Shown here one piece after another: positions 8,853 through 16,867 of a DNA stretch of 64,000 nt. The DNA is from Methylobacterium terricola (lineage in GTDB: Bacteria; Pseudomonadota; Alphaproteobacteria; Rhizobiales; Beijerinckiaceae), in the NCBI RefSeq assembly GCF_006151805.1, contig NZ_VDDA01000019.1, forward strand, positions 36,156 to 100,155. Direction: 5' to 3'. The translations under genes and the position numbers were made by a program. Position 1 is the stretch's first letter; the number at the start of each line of letters is the position of its first letter. The notes below the pieces were generated by a model. It did not search any database, had not been told where the DNA came from, and worked only from the letters and a program-made list of their open reading frames with translations.

Positions 8853-8947
8853 ACTTAGGAAGGGGTCGCCACACAGCGCGACCCCCTACCCGATGTGACG
8901 TGGCGTACAACGGCCTTGCCCTCAACCCGAGGGCTGGAGGCCACAAC

Positions 8948-9274
8948 ATGGTGGAACAGAACAAGAGCTCGACCAAGCCGTTGATGTACGACGTGCATCA
9001 GCGCCGAGTCCATCCCATTGGCAGCAGTGTGCGCTGGCGCATCGGCTACACCACCGACCGACCGGTGATCATCGACTACTCCGGTCTCGTCGGTCTCGGT
9101 CTGCAGTTCGGCCTTGAGCAGATCGAAATCTTGGAGCTGATCCTGGGCGAAACCTTCCCTGCGTCGCTCCATCCGCCGGAGAAGCCGATGGGCTGGACGG
9201 GTGCCGAGCAGTGGCCCTACCAGGAAGCCGTTGCTGCCCTCATCGCGGCGGGCGAGCGCAAGCGCGTCGGCTGA
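8948..9274 (+). CDS. Hypothetical protein
   Basis: A 108-residue protein of unknown function. The ATG at 8948 has GGAGG about 8 nt upstream and is preferred to a GTG at 8900. The N-terminus is polar (MVEQNKSSTKPLMYDVHQRR), followed by a compact domain with RWRIGYTTDRPVIIDYSGL and GLQFGLEQIEILELILGE. No motif or membrane segment seen. It shares strand and accessory context with the next gene, 160 nt downstream. Confidence 0.55.
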   Translation: MVEQNKSSTKPLMYDVHQRRVHPIGSSVRWRIGYTTDRPVIIDYSGLVGLGLQFGLEQIEILELILGETFPASLHPPEKPMGWTGAEQWPYQEAVAALIAAGERKRVG

Positions 9275-9385
9275 TATAGCGCCGTTACCTCTAGGCGCTT
9301 CTTCAACACACCGCCACGGTCGGGCTCATCCCCCCTCCGCGGCGGCCCCCCTCATCAGCAACGGCGCACCCGCGATACCCTGCAT

Positions 9386-9400
9386 TTCTCGTAACGAGAA
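9386..9400. promoter_or_regulatory. 15-bp perfect palindrome upstream of the 9434 gene
   Basis: TTCTCGTAACGAGAA is a perfect inverted repeat with 7-nt arms around a central A. It lies 33 nt before the ATG at 9434 in an otherwise non-coding gap, a position suitable for an operator. No adjacent regulator gene is recognised. Confidence 0.35.
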
Positions 9401-9433
9401 CGGCGCGCGTTGCTCCACCAAGGCCAAACTATC

Positions 9434-10417
9434 ATGACGAAGCGCAAGCGCGGCACGAAGAAGCCCGAGCAGTTGGATGATGCTTGGACGACTGAGCCCA
9501 TCGAGGGAAGCAACGATCGCGGACCGTTCCTGCCGGACAACTCGGACCTTCGGCGTCGTATCAAGGAGAACCCGAACGGACTGGCGTTGGAAGCCCAGTC
9601 CAAGTTCCGCAAGCTGAAGGCGGGCTACCGCCGCGACCTGTACGAAGTGCTGGCCATGTGCGTCGGCATCGGTCGCCACTACTCCAATGATTATAAGGCC
9701 TGGAAGGCGTTTTTCGATCAGCCGTTCTTCCAGACCGGCAAGCAGAAGCTGAAGGCGCGCACTCACCATACTGACGCGCTGCGACACACGATGAACTACG
9801 TGTGCGACGCGACGTCCAAGCAGGCGCGCAGCCGTACCGGCAAGTACGCTGCCGCCCTCCACGAGATCATGACCGTCGGCACGCCGGTCCACCTCGTAGC
9901 CGAGGAGATCGAGCAGGCCGGTGGCATCGAGAAGCTTTACGAGGCCTATCTGGAGCGGGAGGCGCTCAAGCCGAAGAAGGGGCGCAAGCAAATTCGGACC
10001 GAAGAGGACTACGCCGCCGCCAAGCAGTACTACAACTTGGATGATAAGCGGGTGAGTGCGCCGAAGGACATGATCCTGGCCGATTTAGAGGATGGCGGCT
10101 CCTTCGAGGAACCGGACGACGTTGAAGCGGGGGAGGGCGAGGAGAGCGTAATGGACCGTGGCTGCGATGAGGACACGGAGGACGGCGAGCAACTCGATAT
10201 CCTTGATGATCTCGAGTTTGGGGTGACGCCGGTGGTCGAGCGTGGTCGTGACCCGGCGGGGCGGCGGACCATTGAGCTCGAGGTCAACTTGAAACAGCAG
10301 TCCCGCTTCTTGAATATGAAAGAGGGACAGAAGGCGGTGATCCACGTGATATGCTTCGGTACAGATAAAGAATTCCTGCGGCTTCGGGCGCGCAAAGCGG
10401 TCTGGAAGCGTCGCTGA
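9434..10417 (+). CDS. Hypothetical protein with acidic C-terminal region
   Basis: The product is about 327 residues and not recognised. It begins with a basic segment (MTKRKRGTKKPEQL) and has a largely helical-looking core with QSKFRKLKAGYRRDLYEVL and KLKARTHHTDALRHTMNYV. Around 205-260 it has a strongly acidic stretch (EEPDDVEAGEGEE, DEDTEDGEQLDILDDLEFG), ending in a basic tail (LRLRARKAVWKRR). Such charge segregation is seen in some plasmid or phage nucleic-acid-associated proteins, but I claim no function. ATG 9434 is chosen over TTG 9410. A strong hairpin follows the stop. Confidence 0.55.
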   Translation: MTKRKRGTKKPEQLDDAWTTEPIEGSNDRGPFLPDNSDLRRRIKENPNGLALEAQSKFRKLKAGYRRDLYEVLAMCVGIGRHYSNDYKAWKAFFDQPFFQTGKQKLKARTHHTDALRHTMNYVCDATSKQARSRTGKYAAALHEIMTVGTPVHLVAEEIEQAGGIEKLYEAYLEREALKPKKGRKQIRTEEDYAAAKQYYNLDDKRVSAPKDMILADLEDGGSFEEPDDVEAGEGEESVMDRGCDEDTEDGEQLDILDDLEFGVTPVVERGRDPAGRRTIELEVNLKQQSRFLNMKEGQKAVIHVICFGTDKEFLRLRARKAVWKRR

Positions 10418-10430
10418 ATGTGATTTATGC

Positions 10431-10456
10431 GCTGGGGCGGGCAACCGCCCCGGCAA
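10431..10456 (+). terminator. Hairpin terminator after the 9434-10417 gene
   Basis: A ten-pair stem, GCTGGGGCGG paired with CCGCCCCGGC around a GCAA loop, starts 13 nt after the stop and is followed by AATTTG. The T tract is short, so termination strength is uncertain. Confidence 0.6.
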
Positions 10457-10562
10457 TTTGTAAACTATTTGCTATCTAATTCTAGCCTCAGCATCAATAT
10501 GACCGAGATCTGGATGTTGGAATACGCTAAATATCTATGAATAAATTAACACATAAATCCAT

Positions 10563-11159
10563 CTAGATTGCGTTGCGTACTTTACCGCTATCATCGAGCT
10601 CGGAAATCGCCCGAGGTAGGATGATCACACTATCAAAGTCCGCTCGGCGACGCTGGAGGGACTTGAACAGGTAAAACGCGGCGCGCCGGGGCGTTTGGGT
10701 GATGGGCTCGGCGTGAATGCGAGCGACAGCGCCGCGGGTGTAGAGGGCCTGGTGGGTGGCGAAATGAGCGTCGAGGCCTTCACGGAGGCGGCTCCGGGGC
10801 GGGATGAGGGCGAGCCCCTGGTAGTGCAGACCGTTGTTGAGCGTGACCTCGCGCAGGCTCGCCTTGGCCCCCTTCGGCACGGGCCAGTCCGGAACGAGGA
10901 CCCATTCGGGGAGGCGATTGCGGTGGGCGGGGGAGCGAGGCTTGCGGGCAACCCGGAGCAAGAGGGTCTTGTAGGCCTCTGTGATCCCCTGCTTCATCTC
11001 CCCCAGTACCCATTCCCGGGGGCCCCGAAGGGGCTTGTATAGGAGGGAGAGGATGTAGGGGGTGTACCCTTCTCCCATCTTCATGATCAGCATGTCGCTG
11101 TAGGCATGTACCAGTGTGGTGATGTGGAAATCAGTGTCTATATGCACATGACTCTCCAT
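10563..11159 (-). CDS. Hypothetical protein, possibly replication/mobile-element associated
   Basis: About 198 residues. The start is taken at ATG 11159 (MESHVHIDTDFHITTLVHAY); an upstream in-frame ATG at 11183 adds 8 residues. The segment NNGLHYQGLALIPPRSRLRE and the end FDSVIILPRAISELD have the look of a proteobacterial accessory-gene family I have a vague memory of, often near mobile elements. The N-terminal HVH and internal GLHYQG recall HUH-type replication initiators, but no second His-hydrophobe-His plus catalytic Tyr arrangement can be confirmed. AT-rich, gene-poor sequence flanks both sides. Function left open. Confidence 0.5.
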   Translation of the reverse strand: MESHVHIDTDFHITTLVHAYSDMLIMKMGEGYTPYILSLLYKPLRGPREWVLGEMKQGITEAYKTLLLRVARKPRSPAHRNRLPEWVLVPDWPVPKGAKASLREVTLNNGLHYQGLALIPPRSRLREGLDAHFATHQALYTRGAVARIHAEPITQTPRRAAFYLFKSLQRRRADFDSVIILPRAISELDDSGKVRNAI

Positions 11160-11774
11160 ATGCACTCCGCATAGGAAGCACATTGCAAGCTGATGAATGC
11201 AGGCCTCGAAAGCGTTGGCATACCAACGGTCGGGGGAAGCTGCAGCTGAAATTATATTTTACCGACTCCTGATTTGGGACATCAGCGTCAAAACCAGTCA
11301 GATCAGACCGTTTGTGATATCTTATGGTGCAGTGTAAACAAGTTAATCCGCACAATATCTCGGACTGATAACGATCGAATAAACGCCGAACTCCCAAACA
11401 TTGGTGTCCATAGGTTAAGATATACAAGTCCAATGTTGTACCATCATGCCGGCAGCAGCGCCTGCACTATGACTCCGTCGATCTATGCGTCCGCGTTGCC
11501 AGGGGTACCCCGCCGAGTCGCGTTAGCAGCACGCTACCCAAGGCGCCGCGGGGAGGCGTTGAGTAGACTGGCCAGCAGTGGGCCTTCATAGGCCGCCTCA
11601 AGGACGAGGCGAGCTCGGGTCACGTTGGCCCCCGGTGCCAGACGGCCCGTCCTGCATCAAGCCGTCAAGGCTCCTGCAGCGTGGTAGGCCCAGATTTAGG
11701 TGTCCCGTCAGGCCAAATCACGACTCGGTAAAATAATCTTTGCCGGATTTATTGCCGGGGTCGGAGATCGTACG
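11160..11774. other. Gene-poor gap
   Basis: About 600 nt with only short, non-protein-like open frames on both strands. 11230-11440 is AT-rich; 11460-11700 is GC-rich and reads like decayed coding DNA, with no frame I can identify. A GTG at 11700 is in frame with the next gene and could extend it. Confidence 0.3.
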
Positions 11775-12047
11775 ATGAATCCAAAGTATAAAGGCTCACT
11801 CTTGGGCCTACAAAACGCCGTCATCGACTGCGGGGTGTTCGGGGATTGGTCTTGGCACGACCGCGAACGCCTGCATCGGTTCCGCTCGGACGAAGGCGAA
11901 ATCATTCAATGGTGGCCGAGCACTGGGACCGTCGTGTTTCAAGGCCGGCCAGGTCAACTGCAGCGCCACCTTACCGTGGCGCTCACGCACTTGGTTGCGA
12001 CCAACGATGGCGTGCGGGTCATCCGTACGCGGGCGGTCATTCGCTGA
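11775..12047 (+). CDS. Small hypothetical protein
   Basis: A 90-residue protein from ATG 11775 (GGAG about 10 nt upstream); a GTG at 11700 in the same frame would add 25 residues. It contains FGDWSWHDRERLHRFRSDEG and EIIQWWPSTGTVVFQG, a compact beta-like segment with a W-W-P-S-T-G-T core resembling short substrate- or nucleotide-recognition segments in some accessory proteins. I cannot name a family. A textbook rho-independent terminator follows, which supports a real transcription unit. Confidence 0.5.
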   Translation: MNPKYKGSLLGLQNAVIDCGVFGDWSWHDRERLHRFRSDEGEIIQWWPSTGTVVFQGRPGQLQRHLTVALTHLVATNDGVRVIRTRAVIR

Positions 12048-12057
12048 AGCATCGGAA

Positions 12058-12090
12058 GCCGGGTGGGGGTCTCCTCCACCCGGCATTTTT
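12058..12090 (+). terminator. Rho-independent terminator
   Basis: GCCGGGTGGGGG and CCTCCACCCGGC form a long GC stem with a short loop at 12058-12084, followed by ATTTTT. It lies 10 nt after the stop of the small gene on the same strand. Confidence 0.85.
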
Positions 12091-12379
12091 CGTGGCGAAG
12101 CAAACTCCACCGCAGCATACGCCGGCATCGGTGATGCCTGCGCCGCCGCTCGCCGCATCGCTTGACGGCGTAGCCATGGGCGGCGGCGTCGAGCGTCACC
12201 ATTGGCGCATCCGCCGCTCGAAACTGCACGCGGCCGTCGATACGCTCGGCCATCGGACCGCCTCCGTGAGCCGTGCCGCTCGGCAAGGTTCCACCCCTCG
12301 CATCTCAAAAATCCACGGAACTCCCCTCCGAGCTTAGCCGTTCTTAGCACATCAGACAGTCAAGCTTCGGATTGCTGCC

Positions 12380-12622
12380 ATGAAGACCGCTCTCCTCTCC
12401 GCGATGCTTGCCGCAGCTGTGACCCTCGCGGGCTCCGTTGCGGCGTCGGCCGAGCCGAGTGCGGCGGTCTACCTCGGCGATACCGGGCTGCGGCTGCCCG
12501 TCAGCACGCTGACCGCGCCGGAGGCCCCGCCCACCACGGTTCAGGCCGCGCCGGCAACTCCGCACGCCGCCTTGCCCCGCAAGGTGCGTGTGGTGCTCGC
12601 CTCGCCCTACGCGGTCCGCTGA
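12380..12622 (+). CDS. Small exported protein
   Basis: An 80-residue product with a clear Sec-type signal peptide (MKTALLSAMLAAAVTLAGSV then AASAEPS) and a short Pro/Ala-rich mature part ending in KVRVVLASPYAVR. No conserved domain recognised. Proteins of this type are common in Methylobacterium and relatives. It is followed by DUF1328 and CsbD genes on the same strand with 34-37 nt spacers, suggesting a small stress or envelope gene group. Confidence 0.6.
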   Translation: MKTALLSAMLAAAVTLAGSVAASAEPSAAVYLGDTGLRLPVSTLTAPEAPPTTVQAAPATPHAALPRKVRVVLASPYAVR

Positions 12623-12656
12623 CTGGCATTTTCTCACTCCTTGGGAGCTCACCTCC

Positions 12657-12833
12657 ATGATGTCCTGGGCTGTCACCTTCCTGGTCGTGGCGCTGGTCGC
12701 CGCCCTCTTCGGTTTCGGTGGGATCGCCGGCACGGCGATGGAAGCTGCTAAGCTGGTGTTCTTCGTGGCGATCGTCCTGTTCGCGATCTCGGCCGTCGTC
12801 GGCCTAATGCGCGGTCGCGCCCCGCGCGTTTGA
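12657..12833 (+). CDS. DUF1328 (YtjA-like) small membrane protein
   Basis: A 58-residue protein with two predicted membrane helices: AVTFLVVALVAALFGFGGIA and AKLVFFVAIVLFAISAVVGL, separated by GTAMEA. This pattern and length match DUF1328/YtjA proteins, inner-membrane peptides often near stress genes. The start is ATG 12657 or the adjacent ATG 12660; GGGAG lies about 9 nt before 12657. The CsbD gene follows after 37 nt. The molecular role of the family is unknown. Confidence 0.85.
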   Translation: MMSWAVTFLVVALVAALFGFGGIAGTAMEAAKLVFFVAIVLFAISAVVGLMRGRAPRV

Positions 12834-12870
12834 AGCAATCTCCTTTCCCTTAAGTCGCAGGAGCAGTCCG

Positions 12871-13074
12871 ATGAGCAGCACCACCGACAAGATCAAGGGT
12901 CTGGCCAACGAGGCGATCGGCAACATCAAGCAGGGCATCGGCAGCGCCACCGGCAACGAGAAGCTTCAGGCCGAGGGCAAGGCCCAGGAGCTGAAGGGCG
13001 AGGCTCAGAAGACCACTGGCGACGTCAAGGACGGCATCAAGAACGCCGCCGACACGGTGAAGAGCAAGCTCTGA
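12871..13074 (+). CDS. CsbD family stress-response protein
   Basis: A 67-residue, highly charged, Cys-free protein with the CsbD pattern: DKIKGLANEAIGNIKQGIG, GNEKLQAEGKAQELKGEAQK, then KDGIKNAADTVKSKL. CsbD-like proteins are general-stress-induced cytosolic peptides of unresolved mechanism. AGGAG lies upstream of the ATG. A terminator hairpin follows, ending the three-gene group with the exported peptide and DUF1328 protein. Confidence 0.88.
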   Translation: MSSTTDKIKGLANEAIGNIKQGIGSATGNEKLQAEGKAQELKGEAQKTTGDVKDGIKNAADTVKSKL

Positions 13075-13098
13075 CGCGCCACTCAGGCAGACTGAGGT

Positions 13099-13127
13099 AA
13101 GCCGCCCCACGCAGGGGCGGCTTTTTT
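13099..13127 (+). terminator. Rho-independent terminator after csbD-like gene
   Basis: AAGCCGCCCC and GGGGCGGCTT pair around ACGCA, followed by a run of T. It closes the plus-strand group before the convergent kinase gene. Confidence 0.88.
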
Positions 13128-13186
13128 ATTCACGCGGATCATCGGAACTAGAATTGTGATTCTACCCACTGGGTGGGCGTCGGCTT

Positions 13187-16090
13187 TTAACGGCGGCGCT
13201 GATGGCTATGGATGAGACGGCGTAGCATTCGCGAGAGCTGGTCGGCCGAGTAGGGCTTGTGCAGCAACTCGAACCCGTGCGTGCTGTTCTGCGCGAGCAC
13301 GTGACTGTAGCCCGAGGCGAGCAGCACCGGCATCGTCGGCAGGCGGCGGCGCAGCTCTTCTGCCATAGCAATGCCGCCTATTCCGGGCATCACGACGTCC
13401 GAAAACACCGCGTCGAACCCGTCGCCGTCGCGGCCGAGCCGTTCCAACGCGGCCTCCGCGTTGGCCGCCCATTCGGTTCGATAGCCCAAATCCTCGAGGA
13501 TCTGGGTCGCGAACTTTCCGACCTCGATGTTGTCCTCGACGACCAGCACGCTCAAGCCGCGCCCGTCGGGCGCGGGACTGGTCTCCTCGAGGTCGTTCGC
13601 CTGGTCCACCGGCGCCGCAACCTCGGGCAGGTAGAGCGCGAACGTCGTGCCTTCGCCGACCACGCTTCGCACGCTCACGTCGCCGCCCGACTGCTTAGCG
13701 AAGCCGAAGACCTGCGACAGCCCAAGGCCCGTGCCCTTGCCCACCTCCTTGGTCGTGAAGAACGGCTCGAAAATCCTGGCCAGGTCCACCTCGGCGATCC
13801 CGCTGCCGGTATCGCTGAGCTCTATTTTGGCGAATGGGCCAGGACCACCCCCGTGTCCCCGGATCGGCGGCATCGGTAGTCCGCAGGTGAGCCGCAAAGT
13901 CAGCGTGCCCTCGCCCTCCATGGCGTCGCGGGCGTTGACCGCCATGTTGACCAGCGCGGTCTCGAACTGGCTCACGTCGGCCTCGATGAAGCAGGGATGG
14001 TCCGGCAGCTCGGTCACCACTCGCACGCGGGCACCGGTGACGGTGTCGAGCATGTCGGCGACTGCGCGCAGTCGCTCTCCGACGCTCAGCACCTCCGGCT
14101 TGAGCGCCTGACGGCGGGCAAACGCCAGCAGCTGCCCGGTCAGCTTGGCGGCACGCTCGACCGTGTCGGAGACCGCATCCATGTATCGCTTGCGCCGCTC
14201 CTCGGGGAGGTTCGGACGACGCAGGAAGTCCACCGACGAGCGGATGATCGTCAGCAGGTTGTTGAAGTCGTGCGCGACGCCTCCCGTGAGCTGGCCCACG
14301 GCTTCCATCTTCTGTGACTGGCGCAAAGCCTCCGCGGTCGCCTCAAGCGCCTGCGCCTGTTCTCTCTCCGCCGTGATGTCGCGGCCGGTGGCGTAGGTCA
14401 TTCGTCCCGCCGGGGCCGCCGACCAGGAGATCCATCGCACCGAACCGTTCTTGTGGCGGTAGCGGTTCACGAGCCGGGGCTGCCCGCCCTCGGCTGCCTG
14501 CGTATAAGCTCCGGTCGTCTCGGTATGGTCCGCTGGCAGGACAAACTCATTGACGTGATGGCCGACGAGCTCGTCAGGAGCGTAGCCAAGCAGGCGCGTC
14601 CAGGCCGGATTGACCCGTTGGAACACCCCGTCGAAATCGATCTCCAGCATCAGGTCCGGAGAGGTCTCCCACATCCGGTCGCGCTCGACCGTCCGCTCCG
14701 CCACCTCGTGCGCCAGCGTATCTGCCCGGGCGGCCAGCAGGGCCGTCGCATCGCGCAGGTCGGTCACGTCCTGCGCGAACACGTAGAACCCGTCGACGCT
14801 GCCGCTGGCATCGCGGCGGGGTGTATAGCGGATGGCCGCGATGCGTCGCCGCCCATCCGACCACGGCCAGTCCAGGTCCATCTGAACGGTTTCACCGGCC
14901 AGGGCCCGCTCGATCCCGGCACGACGCTCAGCTAGGCCACTCTCGCCAAGGAGGTCATCGATGGTCCGCCCCACCACCGTGTCCGGGGCGCGTCCAAACC
15001 ACCACTGACAAGCGGCATTGACGAAGCGGTAGGTCAGTGTGCGATCGATGAATGCGACCAGCACCGGTAGGGCATCGGCGACCAGCCGAAGCTCCGCTTC
15101 TCGCGCCAGCAGGGCGCTTTCGGCCTGCTTGCGGGCCGTTGCCGTGCGGGTCCGTGCGGCCACCTCGCGGATGAACAGCAGCTCGTCCTTGGTCCATTTG
15201 CGCGGAGTGGCGCTACAGACGAACAACAGCGATACGAGGCGGCCGTGCTCGACCACCGGCGTGTTCACGAAAGCGCGGGCGCTGATCGCTTCCAATGCAT
15301 CAGCATGGGCGCTGGTGCGCGGGTCGATGCGAGCGTCGCCGATGACGACTGTCTCACCGCGCTTGATGTCATCGATATAGGAGCCGAAATCTCGAAACCT
15401 GAGCGAGCCGGCGATGGAATGCGCGCCGTCGGTGGTCCAGTCACGCTCGACGTCGATCGTTTCAGTTTCAGGATCCACCAGCCCGTATCCGACGAGCTGA
15501 ACGCCCAGGGCTCGGCCGAGGATGCCGCTCGCCACGTCGGCGAGGCTGGCGGTATCGCGGTCGTGCTCAGCCAGCTGATCGCTCAGCTCAAGCAGTGCCT
15601 GGCGGCGCAGCTCTCCTGCGCGGAGGGCCACCCCGGCCATGTGCTCGGCGGTGCGGTCGCGCATGATCTTGACGAAGCCGATGTGCCGATCGTCGTCGTC
15701 GCGCAACGGCATCATCTCGCCGGAGGCCCAGAATCGCTCCTCCCCCTGTTTGAGGTGCCAGCGTTCATCTTGGGCGCGCCCATTTTTGAGGGCGGTTTCC
15801 ATCTCGTAGGTGACCCGGCCGTTGGCCCGGTCCTCGGGCGTGAAGAAGCGCGCGGCGTCCTGTCCGCGCATCTCCTCGGCGGTCCAGCCCATGACGTGCT
15901 CGGAGCCACTGTTCCAGTCGGTGATGGTTCCCTCGCGATCCGTGACGACGATCGCGAAATCCAGGGCGCTCTCGAACACGGCGTTCTGACGGGCCGCATC
16001 GATGCTGCCAGTGCGAACCCGTTCGCGCAGACGCCAAACCTCCGCTTCCAGCTCCTCCCGCGAGAGATTGCTTAACTCACGTCCCGGCAC
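13187..16090 (-). CDS. PAS/GAF hybrid sensor histidine kinase
   Basis: A 967-residue cytosolic-looking hybrid kinase with no membrane helix. Domain order: short coiled N-terminus, PAS (about 35-150), GAF (about 170-315), two further PAS domains (about 325-440 and 465-580), HisKA with GGVAHDFNNLLTIIRSS (H607), HATPase with NMAVNARDAM, SDTGSGI and GKGTGLGLSQVFGFA, and a C-terminal receiver with SDVVMPGIGG (D898) and LLHKPYSADQLSR. This is the common kinase-receiver architecture in which the phosphate passes on to a separate phosphotransfer partner. No output gene is adjacent. It ends 110 nt from a convergent terminator. The DNA-distal half resembles the LOV kinase at 26108-28516, suggesting paralogy. 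Confidence 0.88.
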   Translation of the reverse strand: MPGRELSNLSREELEAEVWRLRERVRTGSIDAARQNAVFESALDFAIVVTDREGTITDWNSGSEHVMGWTAEEMRGQDAARFFTPEDRANGRVTYEMETALKNGRAQDERWHLKQGEERFWASGEMMPLRDDDDRHIGFVKIMRDRTAEHMAGVALRAGELRRQALLELSDQLAEHDRDTASLADVASGILGRALGVQLVGYGLVDPETETIDVERDWTTDGAHSIAGSLRFRDFGSYIDDIKRGETVVIGDARIDPRTSAHADALEAISARAFVNTPVVEHGRLVSLLFVCSATPRKWTKDELLFIREVAARTRTATARKQAESALLAREAELRLVADALPVLVAFIDRTLTYRFVNAACQWWFGRAPDTVVGRTIDDLLGESGLAERRAGIERALAGETVQMDLDWPWSDGRRRIAAIRYTPRRDASGSVDGFYVFAQDVTDLRDATALLAARADTLAHEVAERTVERDRMWETSPDLMLEIDFDGVFQRVNPAWTRLLGYAPDELVGHHVNEFVLPADHTETTGAYTQAAEGGQPRLVNRYRHKNGSVRWISWSAAPAGRMTYATGRDITAEREQAQALEATAEALRQSQKMEAVGQLTGGVAHDFNNLLTIIRSSVDFLRRPNLPEERRKRYMDAVSDTVERAAKLTGQLLAFARRQALKPEVLSVGERLRAVADMLDTVTGARVRVVTELPDHPCFIEADVSQFETALVNMAVNARDAMEGEGTLTLRLTCGLPMPPIRGHGGGPGPFAKIELSDTGSGIAEVDLARIFEPFFTTKEVGKGTGLGLSQVFGFAKQSGGDVSVRSVVGEGTTFALYLPEVAAPVDQANDLEETSPAPDGRGLSVLVVEDNIEVGKFATQILEDLGYRTEWAANAEAALERLGRDGDGFDAVFSDVVMPGIGGIAMAEELRRRLPTMPVLLASGYSHVLAQNSTHGFELLHKPYSADQLSRMLRRLIHSHQRRR

Positions 16091-16488
16091 GCCACACCCT
16101 TCCTCGAAGCTAACTCATTACGAAAACAGAGAAATCAGCGTCACCGTCCCATGCTCCAATCAGGCCTGAATTGATTGGCGCGCGACCGAATCGTAAACGT
16201 TATGCCAGAAATTTTCCACCTGTGGGCGCCTCGCATAACGGTCAAGGCGAGCGCCCAAGCGCAATGTGAGCGAAGTCAAAATCTGTCGGAAATGGCTTCT
16301 TTAGAGCTCAAAATCGATTCGAGAATGGACAACAGAGATATTTCGACGGATATAAACCAATGTACTCGCGTCTAACGCGGAGCTTGCCGCCATAATGCAT
16401 GTTTATATGCCTGCAGCGTGTCGCACCACGAGACGCCCAGTCCATCCTATCAGCCAAGTTTGTATCAGCTGCATACTTCACATGTAAG
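16091..16488. other. Intergenic region
   Basis: About 400 nt without a convincing gene, locally AT-rich around 16180-16400. It would contain the promoter for the hybrid kinase to its left and the 3' end of the receiver gene to its right. No hairpin or repeat stands out. Confidence 0.3.
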
Positions 16489-16863
16489 CTATTCAGCGAA
16501 CCGTCGAAGCGTAGCCTCGATTTTCCGCCGGTCGAACGGCTTGCCGAGCACGACCCCGCGGGATGGGATCTGCGTGGCATCCCACGGCTGCGAGGAAACC
16601 ATCAGCAGTTCGATCGGCGGCCAGCGATCGCGGATCAGCAGCGCCAGCTCCATCCCGGCGGTCGAGCCGCGCATGTCGAGGTCGGTGAACACCGTGCGGA
16701 TGTCGGTGCGGGCTTCCAGAATCTGGATCGCCTCGACGATGTTGGTGGCTTCAACGGCTTCACAGCCCGCATTCTCGACGAACTCGGTCAACGCCATCAT
16801 CAGGATCGGGTCATCCTCGACAACGAGAACTCGGGGCAAGGCCGGGGGGTGAGACTGACCCAT
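16489..16863 (-). CDS. Stand-alone receiver-domain response regulator
   Basis: A 124-residue receiver only: RVLVVEDDPILMMALTEF supplies the acidic pair, TVFTDLDMRGSTAGMEL the phosphoacceptor Asp, and GVVLGKPFDRRKIEATL the conserved Lys. No output domain. It starts 4 nt after the stop of the upstream HWE kinase, so the two are almost certainly cotranscribed and act as a kinase-receiver pair, as often found with HWE kinases in alphaproteobacteria. It may work as a phosphate sink or by protein contacts. Confidence 0.88.
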   Translation of the reverse strand: MGQSHPPALPRVLVVEDDPILMMALTEFVENAGCEAVEATNIVEAIQILEARTDIRTVFTDLDMRGSTAGMELALLIRDRWPPIELLMVSSQPWDATQIPSRGVVLGKPFDRRKIEATLRRFAE

Positions 16864-16867
16864 GGAA

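Noticed and set aside
11131..11433. A 100-codon minus-strand frame in the gene-poor gap
   Set aside because: Cys/Arg/His-rich sequence without plausible start context; overlaps the start of the 10563-11159 gene in another frame.
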